This document shows, one piece after another, positions 1 to 11,281 of a stretch of DNA of 64,000 nt. The stretch is from assembly GCA_007570785.1 (NCBI GenBank), contig ML662442.1:33651909-33715908 (forward strand). The letters run 5' to 3'. The notes below the pieces were generated by a model. The model was not told where the DNA came from and made no database searches. It saw only the letters and a program-made list of their open reading frames with translations. How positions within the stretch are numbered: position 1 is the stretch's first letter; each line of letters starts with the position of its first letter. This stretch comes from Antilocapra americana (lineage: Eukaryota; Chordata; Mammalia; Artiodactyla; Antilocapridae). The position numbers and the translations under genes were made by a program.

Positions 1-688
1 TTCTTAATCTTCATTCTTAAGATATTGACACCTTAAGATATGTGGAGTCATTGTAGAAAACTTTAAGTGGAATACTGTAAATCATTGATCCCCAAAATGT
101 GCACATTTTTCATTGGCATTCATAAAAGAATGAAGCTGGTGGGAGATGATAGCTCAGGCATGTATGGTATTGGGGGAAGTTAATTAAAACAAAATCTTCT
201 ACCAATACAAATATCCTCTCCACAAAAGCAATAGAAAGAGAAAACACTTTTATTACTGAATAAGCATTAAATTTAAATGTGATGTGCATCATACATAGTC
301 TAATAAGAGACTGCAAAGACAGAAAGAAATTGCATTCCCTCGTATAGGCAAGCAGATAGAACCCATTATAGAGACAGTAACTAATCTGCAAGTAAGAGGA
401 TTGACAGCATCATTTGTCACATGTAGTTTATCCTAACTTTCCTAGTAATTGGAGTGCCTATTGGTGTTAGCTTATAGGCTTTATCCGAAAGAAAAATATA
501 CCACATATCTTCATGACAAGAGGTGGCTTTGCAAACTACAGCAAGGCAACCCCTGAAGTTAGGCTCCTACCGTCTCATAGAAGAGGGAGAGAGGGACACT
601 GTTTTCCTTGATTTTTGCTTTTGAAAAGGATGACTCCTAGACCCATGGGTCATAAAGCCGACAAAAGGCCTATCTAGTTTTCAAACAG

Positions 689-744
<56 letters not shown>

Positions 745-1027
745 TTTAAAAATAAGAAAAAATATTTACAATAAAGTTTCTAAAGTAAATGCTCTAGGTA
801 AAAGAAGTTGGAGGTGGGAAATAGGGGAATATCTTCCCTAATTGTCAACAGGGCGGGAATAGTGTATTGGGTTAATTTTTATTTGTCCTTTTATGTTGGT
901 GAGCTCTAGGTGTCAAATAAACATTTCTTTGCCATAGGGCTTCTAAAGGTTTTGATTTACTTGAGTACATTATAAAATTTCAAAGGAGAAATGTGTTTTG
1001 CAGCATTTCTCAAACGTGTTTGATCAT
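1..1027. other. AT-rich unique sequence, no gene
   Basis: No repeat family or coding frame is recognisable apart from the dinucleotide tract annotated separately at 688-741. The open frame on the minus strand at 110-391 has no recognisable protein character. Confidence 0.6.
688..741. repeat. Compound (AC)n(AT)n microsatellite
   Basis: An uninterrupted AC run of about 24 bp passes directly into an AT run of about 30 bp. Compound CA/TA tracts like this are common in mammalian DNA and are usually length-polymorphic. No flanking interspersed repeat is visible. Confidence 0.95.
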
Positions 1028-1275
1028 GTTGTTGCTGTTCAGTCTCTAAGTCATGTCCAACTCTTTGCAACCCCATGAACTGCAGCATGTCAGGCTTCCC
1101 CGTCCATCACAATCTCCCAGAATTTGCTCAACCTCACATCCATTGAGTCAGTGATGCCATTCAACCATCTCATCCTCTATTGCCCCTTCTCCTCTTGCCC
1201 TCAGTCTTTCTCAGCATCAGGGTCTTTTCCAGTGAGTCAAGTCTTTGCATTAAGTGACCAACATATTAGAACTTT
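1028..1275 (-). mobile_element. BovB (RTE LINE) 3' end, 5'-truncated
   Basis: The plus strand reads as the reverse complement of the BovB 3' terminus: the gttgctgttcagtc start, then the blocks ending in gtccaactctttgcaacc, cagtgatgccattcaacc and ctcatcctctattgcccc. The same blocks in the same order occur at 4482, 11910, 38811 and 50781. Only the last ~250 bp of the element is present and it holds no intact reading frame. It decays at about 1275. Confidence 0.9.
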
Positions 1276-2037
1276 TTAAATGGAGTATCTCCTAGGGCTA
1301 CTTCACACACTGGAAAATGCTGTGCGACCTAATGCAGATCTGACCAGTTCCAGAAACAGGGTGTTTTTATTTTGTTCTAATACCTTAACCTGCGCTTGCA
1401 TCCTTTTGGCCATGGTCACCAAAACCTAAGTCACTTTTGCAATTGAATTTTTAGTTTGTTGCTATTGTTTCCTGTTAATTTTGGTTCATGATATGCTATT
1501 TTTGTGTTCCTATTTATATGTTTGGCTAAAATATAAACATTTTATATTCCCATTTTATTACTTTGGTAACAGTGGTATGAATATTTTATGATTTTAATAC
1601 TTTTACCCCTTTGACTATTCCTTCAGTTCTATTTCTGGACAATTACCCTAATCTTGGAAGCATGTAGGTATCTATTTGAAATCATATGTGATGTTTTAAG
1701 TCTGTAAAATGTTTGCTATTCTAAACTCATCCTTTTAAAGGCCAATTCACTGCTTGAGGGCATTAAACATCTGGGTAACTGTTCCTGGGAAATGATAGTG
1801 TGGGCGTATGTCATAGACTGGTGCTTGGCTGTCCTCAGGCATAGACCATCATAAGAGTTATGTGTACAACCCATAATTACCTCATTCATACACTTACTTT
1901 CTTTTAAACAAAACTTACTAAGTTGCAGATATTTTCATCAATCTCTAATTCCTCCTAAGTTTATTTCTAAATCTGTGTGATTTACAAAGCAAAGTCCACA
2001 AGAAGTATAGGATGCTTACAAGTAAGCTCAATTATTT
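1276..2037. other. AT-rich unique sequence
   Basis: No coding frame, repeat or RNA gene was recognised between the BovB 3' end and the L1 3' end. Confidence 0.5.
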
Positions 2038-2480
2038 CTTTTTTTTTTTAATTTTCTTTACTTTATTGTGTTGGTTTTGCCATACAATGACATGAATCCG
2101 CCATGGGTATACATATGTTCCCCCTCCAGAACCCCCCTCCCCCCGCCCTCCCAATTCCCTCCCCCTGAGACATCCCGATGCACCAGCCCCGAGCATCAAT
2201 CCTGGGCTGGCGATTGATTTCACATACGGTAATTAACATGTTTCAATGCCATTCTCCCATATCATCCCACCCTTGCCCTCTTCCACAGAGTCCACGAGTC
2301 TGTTCTGTACATCTGCATTCCTTTTGCTGTCTCGCATGCTGGGTTCTCGTTACCGTCTTTCTAAATTCCATATATATGCATTAGTATACTGTATTGTTGT
2401 TTTTCCTTCCGGCTTACTTCACTCTGGATAATGGGCTCCAGTTCTGTCCACCTGAGTAGAACTGCTTCAAATGAACTGTT
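2038..2480 (-). mobile_element. Ruminant L1 3' end (antisense)
   Basis: The segment begins with a poly-T run, the antisense poly-A tail. It continues with the reverse complement of the bovid L1 3' UTR, including the signatures gacatgaatccgccatgg, ccccctccagaaccccc and gcatcaatcctgggctgg, and tctcgcatgctgggttctcg further in. The same blocks occur at 39985-40459 (same strand) and 27888-28102 (opposite strand). The 5' end is truncated near the ORF2 stop region. No convincing target-site duplication was found. Confidence 0.9.
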
Positions 2481-3795
2481 TTACTTCATTGCTCGTTGAA
2501 TTTTGCGCACGTGCAGAGCCACCCCAAATCTCTTCGCACCGCCAGCCCAGTCACCCGCTGTAGCACCACTGCCGATGTGAGGGAAGGGAGGTGCTAACTG
2601 TGCCTTAAACCTACCGCCTGCCTTTCTCCGTTAACCCTGATTGTTCCATGAACTAGGGTAGGTCACTTTTCCTTTCAACCAACAATGGCTGGTTTCCACT
2701 AGCTGGCTGTAGTTCTGCAACAGTCTGCTATCTCCATCCTGCAGCTAAACTGATCTTGACATTTCAAAGCAACCACCACCAACAAAAGAACCTTGTACCT
2801 TTACTCCTTCGCCCTTCAGAGGAACTTTTTTTTTCAGTTAGTCCTCTCTCCATCTCTTGTTTAGTCTCAAGTTTTCAATTAAAAAATTGCCAGGAATTTA
2901 GTCTCTCCTTTGCAATGATACGAACTCCCTTCTGAAAAAAAGTGTATCTTTCAATACACCATTAAGCAAGTCAACAACTCCAAAAAATACTTATATAGTA
3001 GCACGTTGTCATTGCACTTTCTGGAATCCATATCCAGTGACTTTCATTTTATAGACTGACACTCAACTCCCAAGGAATTTGAGGTGTCTCTTTGTAGAAC
3101 CCCAGTCTGCCAAAAAGGTGCTGGGAAAGATGCTAGTGTTTGAGCTTTAGTGTAGAAAGACAGGAAATTTTTTCAAAAGGGCCAATCCCTCTCTCTTAGG
3201 CTTTGTCATTGGATTTGGGCAGTGCATTTTCCATGTGACATTTTAAAGTAAAGAGTAAATACAAAGAAATAATAAGCTAAAAGAAGTTACTTAAAGGGTA
3301 TAATGTCTTATTCTATCCTTTAGTGGAAAGACTGATTGGGAAAGATCTTTATACTCTTTTTGCTATAGAGTATATAACACCCCAATTCACAAGCAAACAG
3401 AGGAGTTCCTAAGAACAAATTGGCCTGATCTAGGAAACTCAGAAAGATCTCCTAACTGTGGAACTTGGTCAGTCCTGCGAATTTCTGCCCAAGAGAAATA
3501 GGTTCACCTAAACCTGCCATGTCGTTCAGACAACCATTCCTTAGTGGCTCTTTGGAAGTTATAATGACTTAAGCTGTCACATGGGAGGTGGTGGCATGTG
3601 GGATGTAAATGTTGAGACTGTGTGTCCTTCTGACTTTCCTTTAAGCTTTCAATAGTACTCATTGCAGTTATTGTACTCTTAACAGCATTCAGCTAGGAGG
3701 CGGCTTTTAGAAAATGAATGTATTCGAGTTTTTCTTCCATTCAAATGTCCAAATGTAGCCAATGGAAGAGTAAAGATGTCTAAGTCAAATTCAAT
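2481..3795. other. Unique sequence with a CpG-rich patch at its left end
   Basis: The first ~150 bp (about 2500-2650) hold eight or so CpGs, including a gcgcacgtgc motif, unlike the CpG-poor AT-rich surroundings. The remainder is ordinary unique sequence with no frame of note. See the finding on a possible regulatory element. Confidence 0.45.
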
Positions 3796-3812
3796 TAAAA
3801 TTAGAATGTTGA

Positions 3813-3990
3813 GGGACTTCCCTGGCAGTTTGATGGTTACAACTTCACCTTCCAGTGCAGGTGGTATGGGTTCAACCCCTGGGCAGTGAGCTAAGATCCC
3901 ACATGCCTTGCAGTCAAAAAACCAGAACATAAACACCAGAAACAGTATGGTAGCAAATTCAGTATAGATTTTAAAAAATAATAATAAAAA
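3813..3990 (+). mobile_element. CHR-type tRNA-derived SINE
   Basis: A tRNA-like head (gggacttccctggcag, then a B-box-like gggttcaacccctgg) is followed by ctaagatcccacatgcc and an A-rich tail with the aaccagaacataaac block typical of the cetacean-ruminant CHR SINEs. Direct repeats flank it: taaaattagaatgttga (3796-3812) and taaaattagagttga (3991-4005). These fit an L1-mobilised insertion. Confidence 0.88.
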
Positions 3991-4437
3991 TAAAATTAGA
4001 GTTGATTTTGAGTTATCCAAGCTCAAATGTGAACCTATTCCTCTCAATATCATTCATCTTCCCCACAAAAGATAAACCTTATATACCTTTAAAAAACATA
4101 ACCCTTCTAAAATATGTAGTTGAGGTATCTAGTGACAACATGGGTATTGTCCATTTACTTTTTGTGCCTATTTGTCAACTGAATTTTCAAGTTAGGAGAT
4201 CAAAATGCTTAGATATAAAACAGCTATTCAGACACCACTGAGAACATTAGAGGTGGGATGCTGCCTTCCAGAAATAGCCTTCTGATTTATAGACCAGACT
4301 ACCTTAGACCAAAGAGATCTATAAGCATGACCTAAAGTTACTGACTCTTAATGTGAAAACACGTTTGGAGGATGTGTCACCATTAATATGAAATTCTTAA
4401 GTATTAATACTTAAGAATTAGTTGTCTCTTTTGGGTA
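3991..4437. other. Unique sequence
   Basis: AT-rich, with no recognisable repeat or coding potential beyond the SINE target duplication at its left edge. Confidence 0.5.
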
Positions 4438-6420
4438 ACAGTGACAGGTAACATTTACTGAATGCTTATGTGCAAGGCACTCAGTATCAGTATCAGTTCA
4501 GTCGCTCAGCCGTGTCTGACTCTTTGTGACTCAATTAACCGCAGCACGCCAGGCCTACCCTGTCCATCACCAACTCCCGGAGTCCACCCAAAACCATGTC
4601 CATGGAGTCAGTGATGCCATCCAAACATCTCATCCTCTGTCGTCCTTTTCTCCACCTGCCCTCAATCTTTCCCAACATCAGGGTGTTTTCAAATGAGTCA
4701 GCTCTTTGCATGAGGTGGCCAGAGTATTGGAGTTTCAGCTTGAACATCAGTCCTTCCAATGAACACCCAGGACTGATCTCCTTTAGGATGGACTGATTAG
4801 ATCTTCTTGCAGTCCAAGAGACTCTCAAGGTCTTCTCCAACACCACAGTTCAAAAGCATCGATTCTTCAGTGCTCAGCTTTCTTTATAGTCCAACTCTCA
4901 CATCCATACATGACCACTGGAAAAACCATAGCCTTGATTAGACAAACTTTTATTGACAAAGTAATGTCTCTGCTTTTTAATATGCTGTCTAGGTTGGTCA
5001 TAATTTTCCTTCCAAGGAGTAAGTGTCTTTTAATTTCATGGCTGCACTCACCATCTGCAGTGATTTTGGAGCCCAGAAAAATAAAGTCAGCCACTGTTTA
5101 CACTGTTTCCCCATCTATTTGCCATGAAATGATGGGACCAGATGCCATGATCTTAGTTTTCTGAATGTTGAGCTTTAAGACAAGTTTTTCACTCTTCTCT
5201 TTCACTTTCATCAAGAGGCTCTTTATTCTGCCATAAGGGTGGTGTCATCTGCATATCTGGGGTTACTGATATTTCTCCCAGCAGTCTTGACTCCAGCTTG
5301 TGCTTCCTCCAGCACAGCGTTTCTCTTGATGTTCTCTTCATATAAGTTAAATAATCAGGGTAACAATATACAGCCTTGACATACTCCTTTTCCTATTTGG
5401 AACCAGTCTGTTGTTCCATGTCCAGTTCTAACTGTTGCTTCATGACCTGCACATAGGTTTCACAAGAGGTAGGTCAGGTGGTCTGGTATCCCCATCTCTT
5501 CAGAATTTTCCACAGTTTATTGTGATCCACATAGTCAAAAGCTTTGGCATAGTCAATAAAGCAGAAATAGATGTTTTTCTGGAACTCTGTTGCATTTTCA
5601 GTGACCCAGCAGATGTTGGCCATTTGATCTCTGATTCCTCTGCCTTTTCTAAAATCAGCTTGAACATCTGGAAGTTCACGGTTCATGCATTGCTGAAGCC
5701 TGGCTTGGAGAATTTTGAGCATTGCTTTACTAGCGTGTGAGATGAGTGTAATTGTGTGGTAGTACGAGCATTCTTTGGCATTGCCTTTCTTTGGGATTGG
5801 AATGAAAACTGACCTTTTCCAGTCCTGTGGCCACTGCTGAGTTTTCCAAATACGCTGGCATATTGAGTGTAGCACTTTCATAGCATCATCTTCAGGATTT
5901 GAAATAGCTCAACTGGAATTCCATCACCTCCACTAGCTTTGTTTGTAGTGATGCTTTCTAAGGCCCACTTGATTTCACATTCCAGGATGTCAGGCTCAGT
6001 GAGTGTGAGTGATCACACCATCGTGATTATCTGGGTCACGAAGATCTTTATTGTACAGTTCTTCTGTATTCTTGTCACCTCTTCTTAATATCTGCTGCTT
6101 CTGTTAGGTCCATACCATTTCTGTCCTTTATTGTACCCATCTTTGCACAAAATATTCCCTTGGTATCTCTAATATTCCTGAAGAGATCTCTAGTCTTTCC
6201 CATTCTATTTTTTCCCTCTATTTCTTTGTGTTATACTAAGAGCTTTTAATACTATTTTATTTAACTCTCAAAAACCCTACAGTTTAGGTAGATACTATTA
6301 TTTTCCCTATTATATGAATAAGGAAATTATAACACAGAGAAGTTAATAAGGAAGTTATCTGAAATCACTGCCTGGGGACCAGTCTGGTAGTAATATGAGT
6401 CTACTCTCTTAACCTCCATG
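4438..6420 (-). repeat. MIR SINE split by BovB
   Basis: Two pieces of one antisense MIR flank a BovB. The left piece (4438-4481) carries the antisense MIR 3' end, acatttactgaatgcttatg then caaggcact. The right piece (6232-6420) resumes with taagagctttt, the tagatactattattttccc block, the gaaattataacacagagaag block and the tRNA-like region ending in ctcttaacctcc. The split dates the BovB as younger than this MIR. Confidence 0.85.
4482..6230 (-). mobile_element. BovB LINE, 5'-truncated (1.75 kb), inserted in MIR
   Basis: Antisense BovB covers the 3' end up into the region between endonuclease and reverse transcriptase. Minus-strand frames preserve recognisable RT pieces. One at 5474-5881 includes FIPIPKKGNAKE, a PDVQADFRKGRG block and the motif-A-like FIDYAKAFDYVDH. 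The YADD catalytic box is readable near 5245-5260. C-terminal pieces lie at 4867-5094 (IFLGSKITADG, VMYGCESWTIKKAEH) and 4535-4846. Frameshifts and stops separate them, so no functional protein is encoded. The 3' junction carries a short cagtat-type simple repeat, as RTE tails often do. No clear TSD was seen. Confidence 0.92.
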
Positions 6421-6586
6421 TGACACTACTTAACACACGTGCTTGTACTACATCCATCACGTCCCCCAGTGCACCAAATTCTTTGTGTCCCACAAGGCTT
6501 CCCTGTACCTTTGCTCATCAGGTCCATCTTGTGACTTGCTACTTCATCTATCAAGACTTATCACACACACACACCATGATCTCAGT

Positions 6587-6591
6587 ATATA

Positions 6592-6628
<37 letters not shown>
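6587..6628. repeat. Compound (TG)n(TA)n microsatellite
   Basis: A TG run passes directly into a TA run just upstream of the Bov-tA at 6642. It is likely length-polymorphic. Confidence 0.93.
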
Positions 6629-6641
6629 TTCCCCTTTGGGT

Positions 6642-6850
6642 GTACGCTAAGTCACTTCAGTCATGTCCGACTCTGTGAAACCCTATCCCGCCAGGCCCCT
6701 CTGTCTATGGGATTCTCCAAACAAGCATAATGGAATGGGTTGCCATGCCTTCCTTCAGGAGATCTTCCCAACCCAGAGATTGAACCCACATCCTACATCT
6801 CCTGCATTGGCAGGCAAGTTCTCTACTATTAGCACCACTTTGGAATCCCA
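6642..6850 (-). mobile_element. Bov-tA SINE
   Basis: This is the antisense form of the ruminant tRNA-Glu/BovB-derived SINE. It runs from the BovB-like half (cacttcagtcatgtccgac) through atgggttgccatgcc and gagatcttcccaaccc to the antisense B-box region gagattgaaccc, ending near the tRNA head. It is divergent, with a few indels. Confidence 0.88.
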
Positions 6851-6865
6851 TTTCTCCTTAAGCCA

Positions 6866-7640
6866 TTGCTGTACTTAATTATCATCATTTTTATGCATAT
6901 CCCTCAATATGATGAAAGTGGGAAGCAGATAGTTTTTACTTTTCATGTCCCATACATCAATAAGTAATGGGAGCTTGCTGATTTATTAATATATTCCATG
7001 AATGGGCAAACACTTAGTACTGTTCTATTTTTTTATTTCATTTATTAACCACTTAGTACTATTCCATAAAGACTGCTGTGATGTTAGCATGATACAATCT
7101 GAAAATTAAAAAAAAGCACATTCATGCTGCTATCAAGTTAAACCTTTTAAAGAAGGAGGAAAAAAACAACTTAGACAATAATAGCCTAGTATGGAAACTA
7201 TGAAGAAAAATAATATAACATTGTTATATAGCAAAGAAGTTCATGATAGAACTTCTTTAAGAGAAATTGTGGTAGCATATATGATTCATTGATGTTGGAA
7301 TGATTTATTTTTCTCTATGGTAAAAAACTGTGAATTGATACCAATATTTCCCAAACTACATAATTCTGAAGTCTCTAGCTGAATAATCTGCCACCCTCCC
7401 ACAGATTGCAGGCAGTCTCCTAAATTTTCAAAAATTTTGCTGCTGTATGTTGCTCTTTTAATTGACACTTTAAGATTACAAAATAGTAGGCTCTTGGAGT
7501 TCAGTTTTGAATTTATCATTATACAACTACTTCAAAAGTCCAAGAAAGGAAAGAAATTATATGAAAGCAAAAAATAGATAGGCCAAAAAATGTGTAAGGT
7601 ACCATAAATAGACAAGTTTGTGTTCTTGCTCCTTAACAGA
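6866..7640. other. Unique AT-rich sequence
   Basis: No repeat or coding potential was recognised. The minus-strand frame at 7286-7519 has no recognisable protein character. Confidence 0.5.
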
Positions 7641-7805
7641 GTGATACTGGGCAAGATATTAACTTCTCTATGAGATAGTTCCCACATCTGTAAAAACGGG
7701 ATCATGATTCATGTCTATCTCTTAGGGTGATGAGGAAAATTAAGCAAGTTCATCTAAATAAAATGCTTAAAACAGTATTGGCACATGAGTACCTTATGAA
7801 TACTT
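7640..7805 (+). repeat. MIR SINE (core and 3' end)
   Basis: MIR landmarks in order: ctgggcaagatattaacttc (core), the cacatctgtaaaa block, a gggtgatgaggaaaattaa block, and the 3' end with cagtattggcac. The tRNA-like 5' part is not recognisable. Confidence 0.75.
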
Positions 7806-9986
7806 GCAGTGATCATCATCAAGTTATTTAGAAATCTATGTGCTTACATTAAATCGACAAAAACATCTTCAAAAATTGTTATAATACTGTGCTTCCACTT
7901 ACAGTGATACAAAAATAACCCTGTGAAAAATATTTCTGAGTTAAAACCCTTATTCAAAATAATATCCATCAGGTTGTTTAATATTCATCATGTTTTATCT
8001 TACCTAAAGATTACATGGCAGATTTAATTTTGAATTTAGTACCAGTAAAACTTTTCTCTCTTATAGAACAGATATCTGTTTCTATAAGGTATTGAAAATT
8101 ATAGACCACTTTTTTCCTAGAAGAACTGGCCAAGAACCATAAGTTTAAGTGCATATGTTGTTAAGATACATATGTTTTATAAGCAACCAAATGAAAACAC
8201 AGTTAAATTTTGTTCACGGAAATTAAGGAGTCTAATCAGGATGAATGCCTCAAGAATAGTCACTGGTACATAAAGTAGAGATGATCCAGAGGAACCACAG
8301 TGAAAAGAGCCAAGATTTTCCTCAGAAAATAGACATCCACAGACATCTCAGAGTAACTGTGATGCCTCAGCTTCTGACACTGCATGGCATTGAATGTGTG
8401 AATATTTGATGATAAAGACAAAACCTCTTCCACTTAGTCAGTATCCATTGCTTTACTTTCAGAGCCTAGAAACTGCCTGCCTCAAGACTAATTTTCATAG
8501 AATTTGATTTTCATGTATTTTTTCTCTGTCTATAACACAACATTTAGTTCAACATAAAATAAATACAGCTTGTAAGCTACCTGTTTAAGTATCTCTCTAA
8601 TGAATCAAGGAGCCTGTTTTCATATGTATAGCATTCTGTGTTAATAAGGCAGGACTGAGTGACAATAATGATCAATTTTAAGTACAGTTTTATTTTATGA
8701 TGATTATTACCTTGTGATTGAAAATAATTTTGGGAGAGAGAACACACAAGTACATTGAATATACATTTTGAAACACTTTAAGAGCAAAAAAAAAATCAAG
8801 ATATATGCAACAGGCTTCTTTTGTGAGTCCATGGTATTTTCCTTTGTCCTGTATTTTCTATCTTTAATGTTATTAGACCACCATCAAATCTGGACCAAGA
8901 GCATTTGTCAACAGTTGAAGGCATTTTGTCTTTGGTTGGTCACAGCTGCAGTTTGAGGTTATTCAAGATTACCCTATATTCAAAGGGAAGCAATAAAATG
9001 ACCTTCACCCTCTAAGAATCTATTCAAACAACTAATATACATGTTTAGTGGAAAACAGGACCGTTGGTAATATTAGCCACAGAGAAGTTCTTTGTCACTG
9101 CTGGCAACTAGTATTCAGCTCTAGTCTAGATAATACATACGCTCCAAAAAGATACCTTCACAACAGCGACATTCTAAAAGACCAAAGAGGTTCATACATG
9201 GTTTTACATTAAGATGGCAAAGAACATTTAAGATCTTAGAATATTCGGAGACATCTGTATAGGCCTGATCCAGAGAATTTGCTCAACCGGAAAAGGCTTA
9301 TTTACATGAGAAGGCTGCACTGTGCTGTCTGATGAGAATGCCATGGTGCACAGGTGTATTAACTGTCTTCTAATAGTTAGTGAAATGACTGAAATGACCT
9401 AATGAAATGACTGAAAATGGATTGTTTTAAAGCCACACACTTATAGGACAAAAACATGGGATAAGAGAAAATAGCAGCAAGTCATTTAAGCTAGAGAGCA
9501 GATGTAGACATGGAAACGTATTTAACAAACCCCAAAATGCTGAGTCTTAAAACCCAGAGGGGGCAAAGTTTAGAAGCAATACAGTTTTCCACTAAAGCAT
9601 TCCCCAAATGTTCAAGTATTGACCTCACTATTTATCCCTGGACTTGGGGAGAAAACATGAGCAAAAACGCAGATTTCACAGATTAGAAAAAGTATCAGAA
9701 TAGTATCAGAAATATCCTAACTTACATGTACTCTTTCTCAAGAAACCTTTGAAAGATAAAGTACTGAAAACTGAACAAGATAATTATTAACTTGGTGGGA
9801 GTAAGAATTTGTTCAAAAGGGACACAATCATAGTACACTACATGACTCAGTTGAGAATGGCACTATGTAGTATTATGTATTAATGATAGTCATAATAATC
9901 AGTATTTATCTAACTGTGTTGAGAGAATGGGATGACAGAAAGGTTTAATAAAAATAAACCTTTGATAAAAATAGTGGAGAAGTAAG
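7806..9986. other. Unique sequence, 2.2 kb
   Basis: AT-rich, with no recognised repeat, RNA gene or coding frame. A short imperfect repetition of a tgaaatgac unit lies near 9380-9415. Confidence 0.5.
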
Positions 9987-9995
9987 AGAGAACTA

Positions 9996-10116
9996 TGGAG
10001 AGGGAATTGGCAATTCACTCCAGTCTTCTTTTCTGGATAATTCCATGGACAAAGGAGTCTGGCCGGCTACATTCCATGGAGTTGCAAAGAGTCAGACACA
10101 CTATCACTCACTCAAA
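9996..10116 (+). mobile_element. BovA SINE, 5'-truncated
   Basis: It starts within the BovB-derived half (ggcaattcactccagtcttc) and runs through attccatggacaaaggagtc and a gcaaagagtcagacacac block. The tRNA-like head is absent. Direct repeats agagaacta at 9987-9995 and 10117-10125 mark it as a retrotransposed copy. Confidence 0.88.
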
Positions 10117-10125
10117 AGAGAACTA

Positions 10126-10790
10126 AATAAAGCCTTCTCTTCCAAGAGGGAAATTAACATCCGATGCCTAAAGTCAAGAATTCAAGCAAAGGTAATATAG
10201 GCATGATATTAATATTTTCAAAAATGGTAAAAATGCCAAAATATTCAGTTAGAAAAGTTGAAAGTTGTTGCTTCTAGGGAGGTGAAAATAGTGCTGGAGT
10301 GGGCAGGGAGCTGCTGCATTCCCTAATAAGCCCCATAGCACTGTCCCTTTAAGATATGTTCATTTGTTCTCTTGAACAAAGTAGAACCCGAATAAAAAAG
10401 AAAATACTAGCCTAGTCTTAGTTGTCTTGGAGTTAACACTCTAAAGAAGAAGACAGATGTGATACAATTACATAGATATGTAGCTAACTGCCAACTGTGC
10501 CAAATGCTGTGATTGAAATTTCTTGTTTAATTTCATGTAAACCCATATGAAACGAGTGCTGGCTTAGTGTAGCAGGGGAATCAAGTAAATTTTCCATGGG
10601 AGAAATTTTCCATGTTGGCACCTTATGTGATAGATGGCAACTTGGCAAGCAAACATTATGAGTAATATACTTCAAAGAGTAAGGAACCCTCAAAGGGGGC
10701 TTCTTTGGGGCTGAGATAATTAACCACAGGATGCCAGTGGGAGCCTTATGTTTAATGATAGGATGGTGACCATGTGAGGACCAGCATTCA
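10126..10790. other. Unique sequence
   Basis: No repeat recognised. The open frame that starts in the neighbouring BovB fragment reads into this stretch on the minus strand (to 10484), but only by chance. Confidence 0.5.
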
Positions 10791-10799
10791 CCTGGAATA

Positions 10800-11272
10800 G
10801 TTTTTAAGCCAACTTTTTCACTCTCCTCTTTCACTTTCATCAAGAGGCTCTTTAATTCTTCTTCGCTTTCTGCCATAAGGGTGGTGTCATCTGCATATCT
10901 GAGGTTATTGATATTTCTCCCAGCAATCTTGATTCCAGCTTGTGCTGCTTCCAATCCAGCATTTCTCATGATGTACTCTGCATATAAGTTAAATAAGCAG
11001 GGTGACAATATACAGCCTTGACATACTCCTTTTCCTGTTTGGAACCAGTCTGTTGTTCCATGTCCAGTTCTAACTGTTTTTCCTGACCTGCATAAGGATT
11101 TCTCAAGAGGCAGGTGAGGTGGTCTGGTATTCCCATCTCTTTCAGAATTCTCCACAGATTTTGGTGATCCACACAGTCCAAGGCTTTAGCATAGTCAATA
11201 AAGCAGAAATAGATGTTTTTCTGGAACTCTCTTGCTTTTTCAATGATCCAGCGGATGTTGGCAATTTGATCT
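10800..11272 (-). mobile_element. BovB internal RT fragment with flanking direct repeats
   Basis: The segment holds only the central RT region of BovB, without the last ~660 bp of the element. A minus-strand frame from 11155 reads, in order, RTGHGTTDWFQ, a CQGCILSPCLFNLYAEYIM block, the AGRNINNLRYADDTTLMAES palm motif (YADD codons at 10887-10898), and EEELKSLLMKVKEESEKVG. It then leaves the element at about 10800 and continues through ~105 codons of flanking DNA, giving a 223-codon open frame. The 5' part of the RT is in another frame (10966-11181). Exact 9-bp repeats cctggaata border it (10791-10799 and 11273-11281). It is a pseudogene fragment; expression is not suggested. Confidence 0.88.
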
Positions 11273-11281
11273 CCTGGAATA

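Noticed and set aside
110..391. 93-codon minus-strand frame
   Set aside because: AT-rich, no recognised family, no start or splice context; typical of chance in AT-rich DNA.
2032..2431. Overlapping frames on both strands
   Set aside because: They lie in the antisense L1 3' UTR, which is non-coding. The minus-strand lysine run is the tail.
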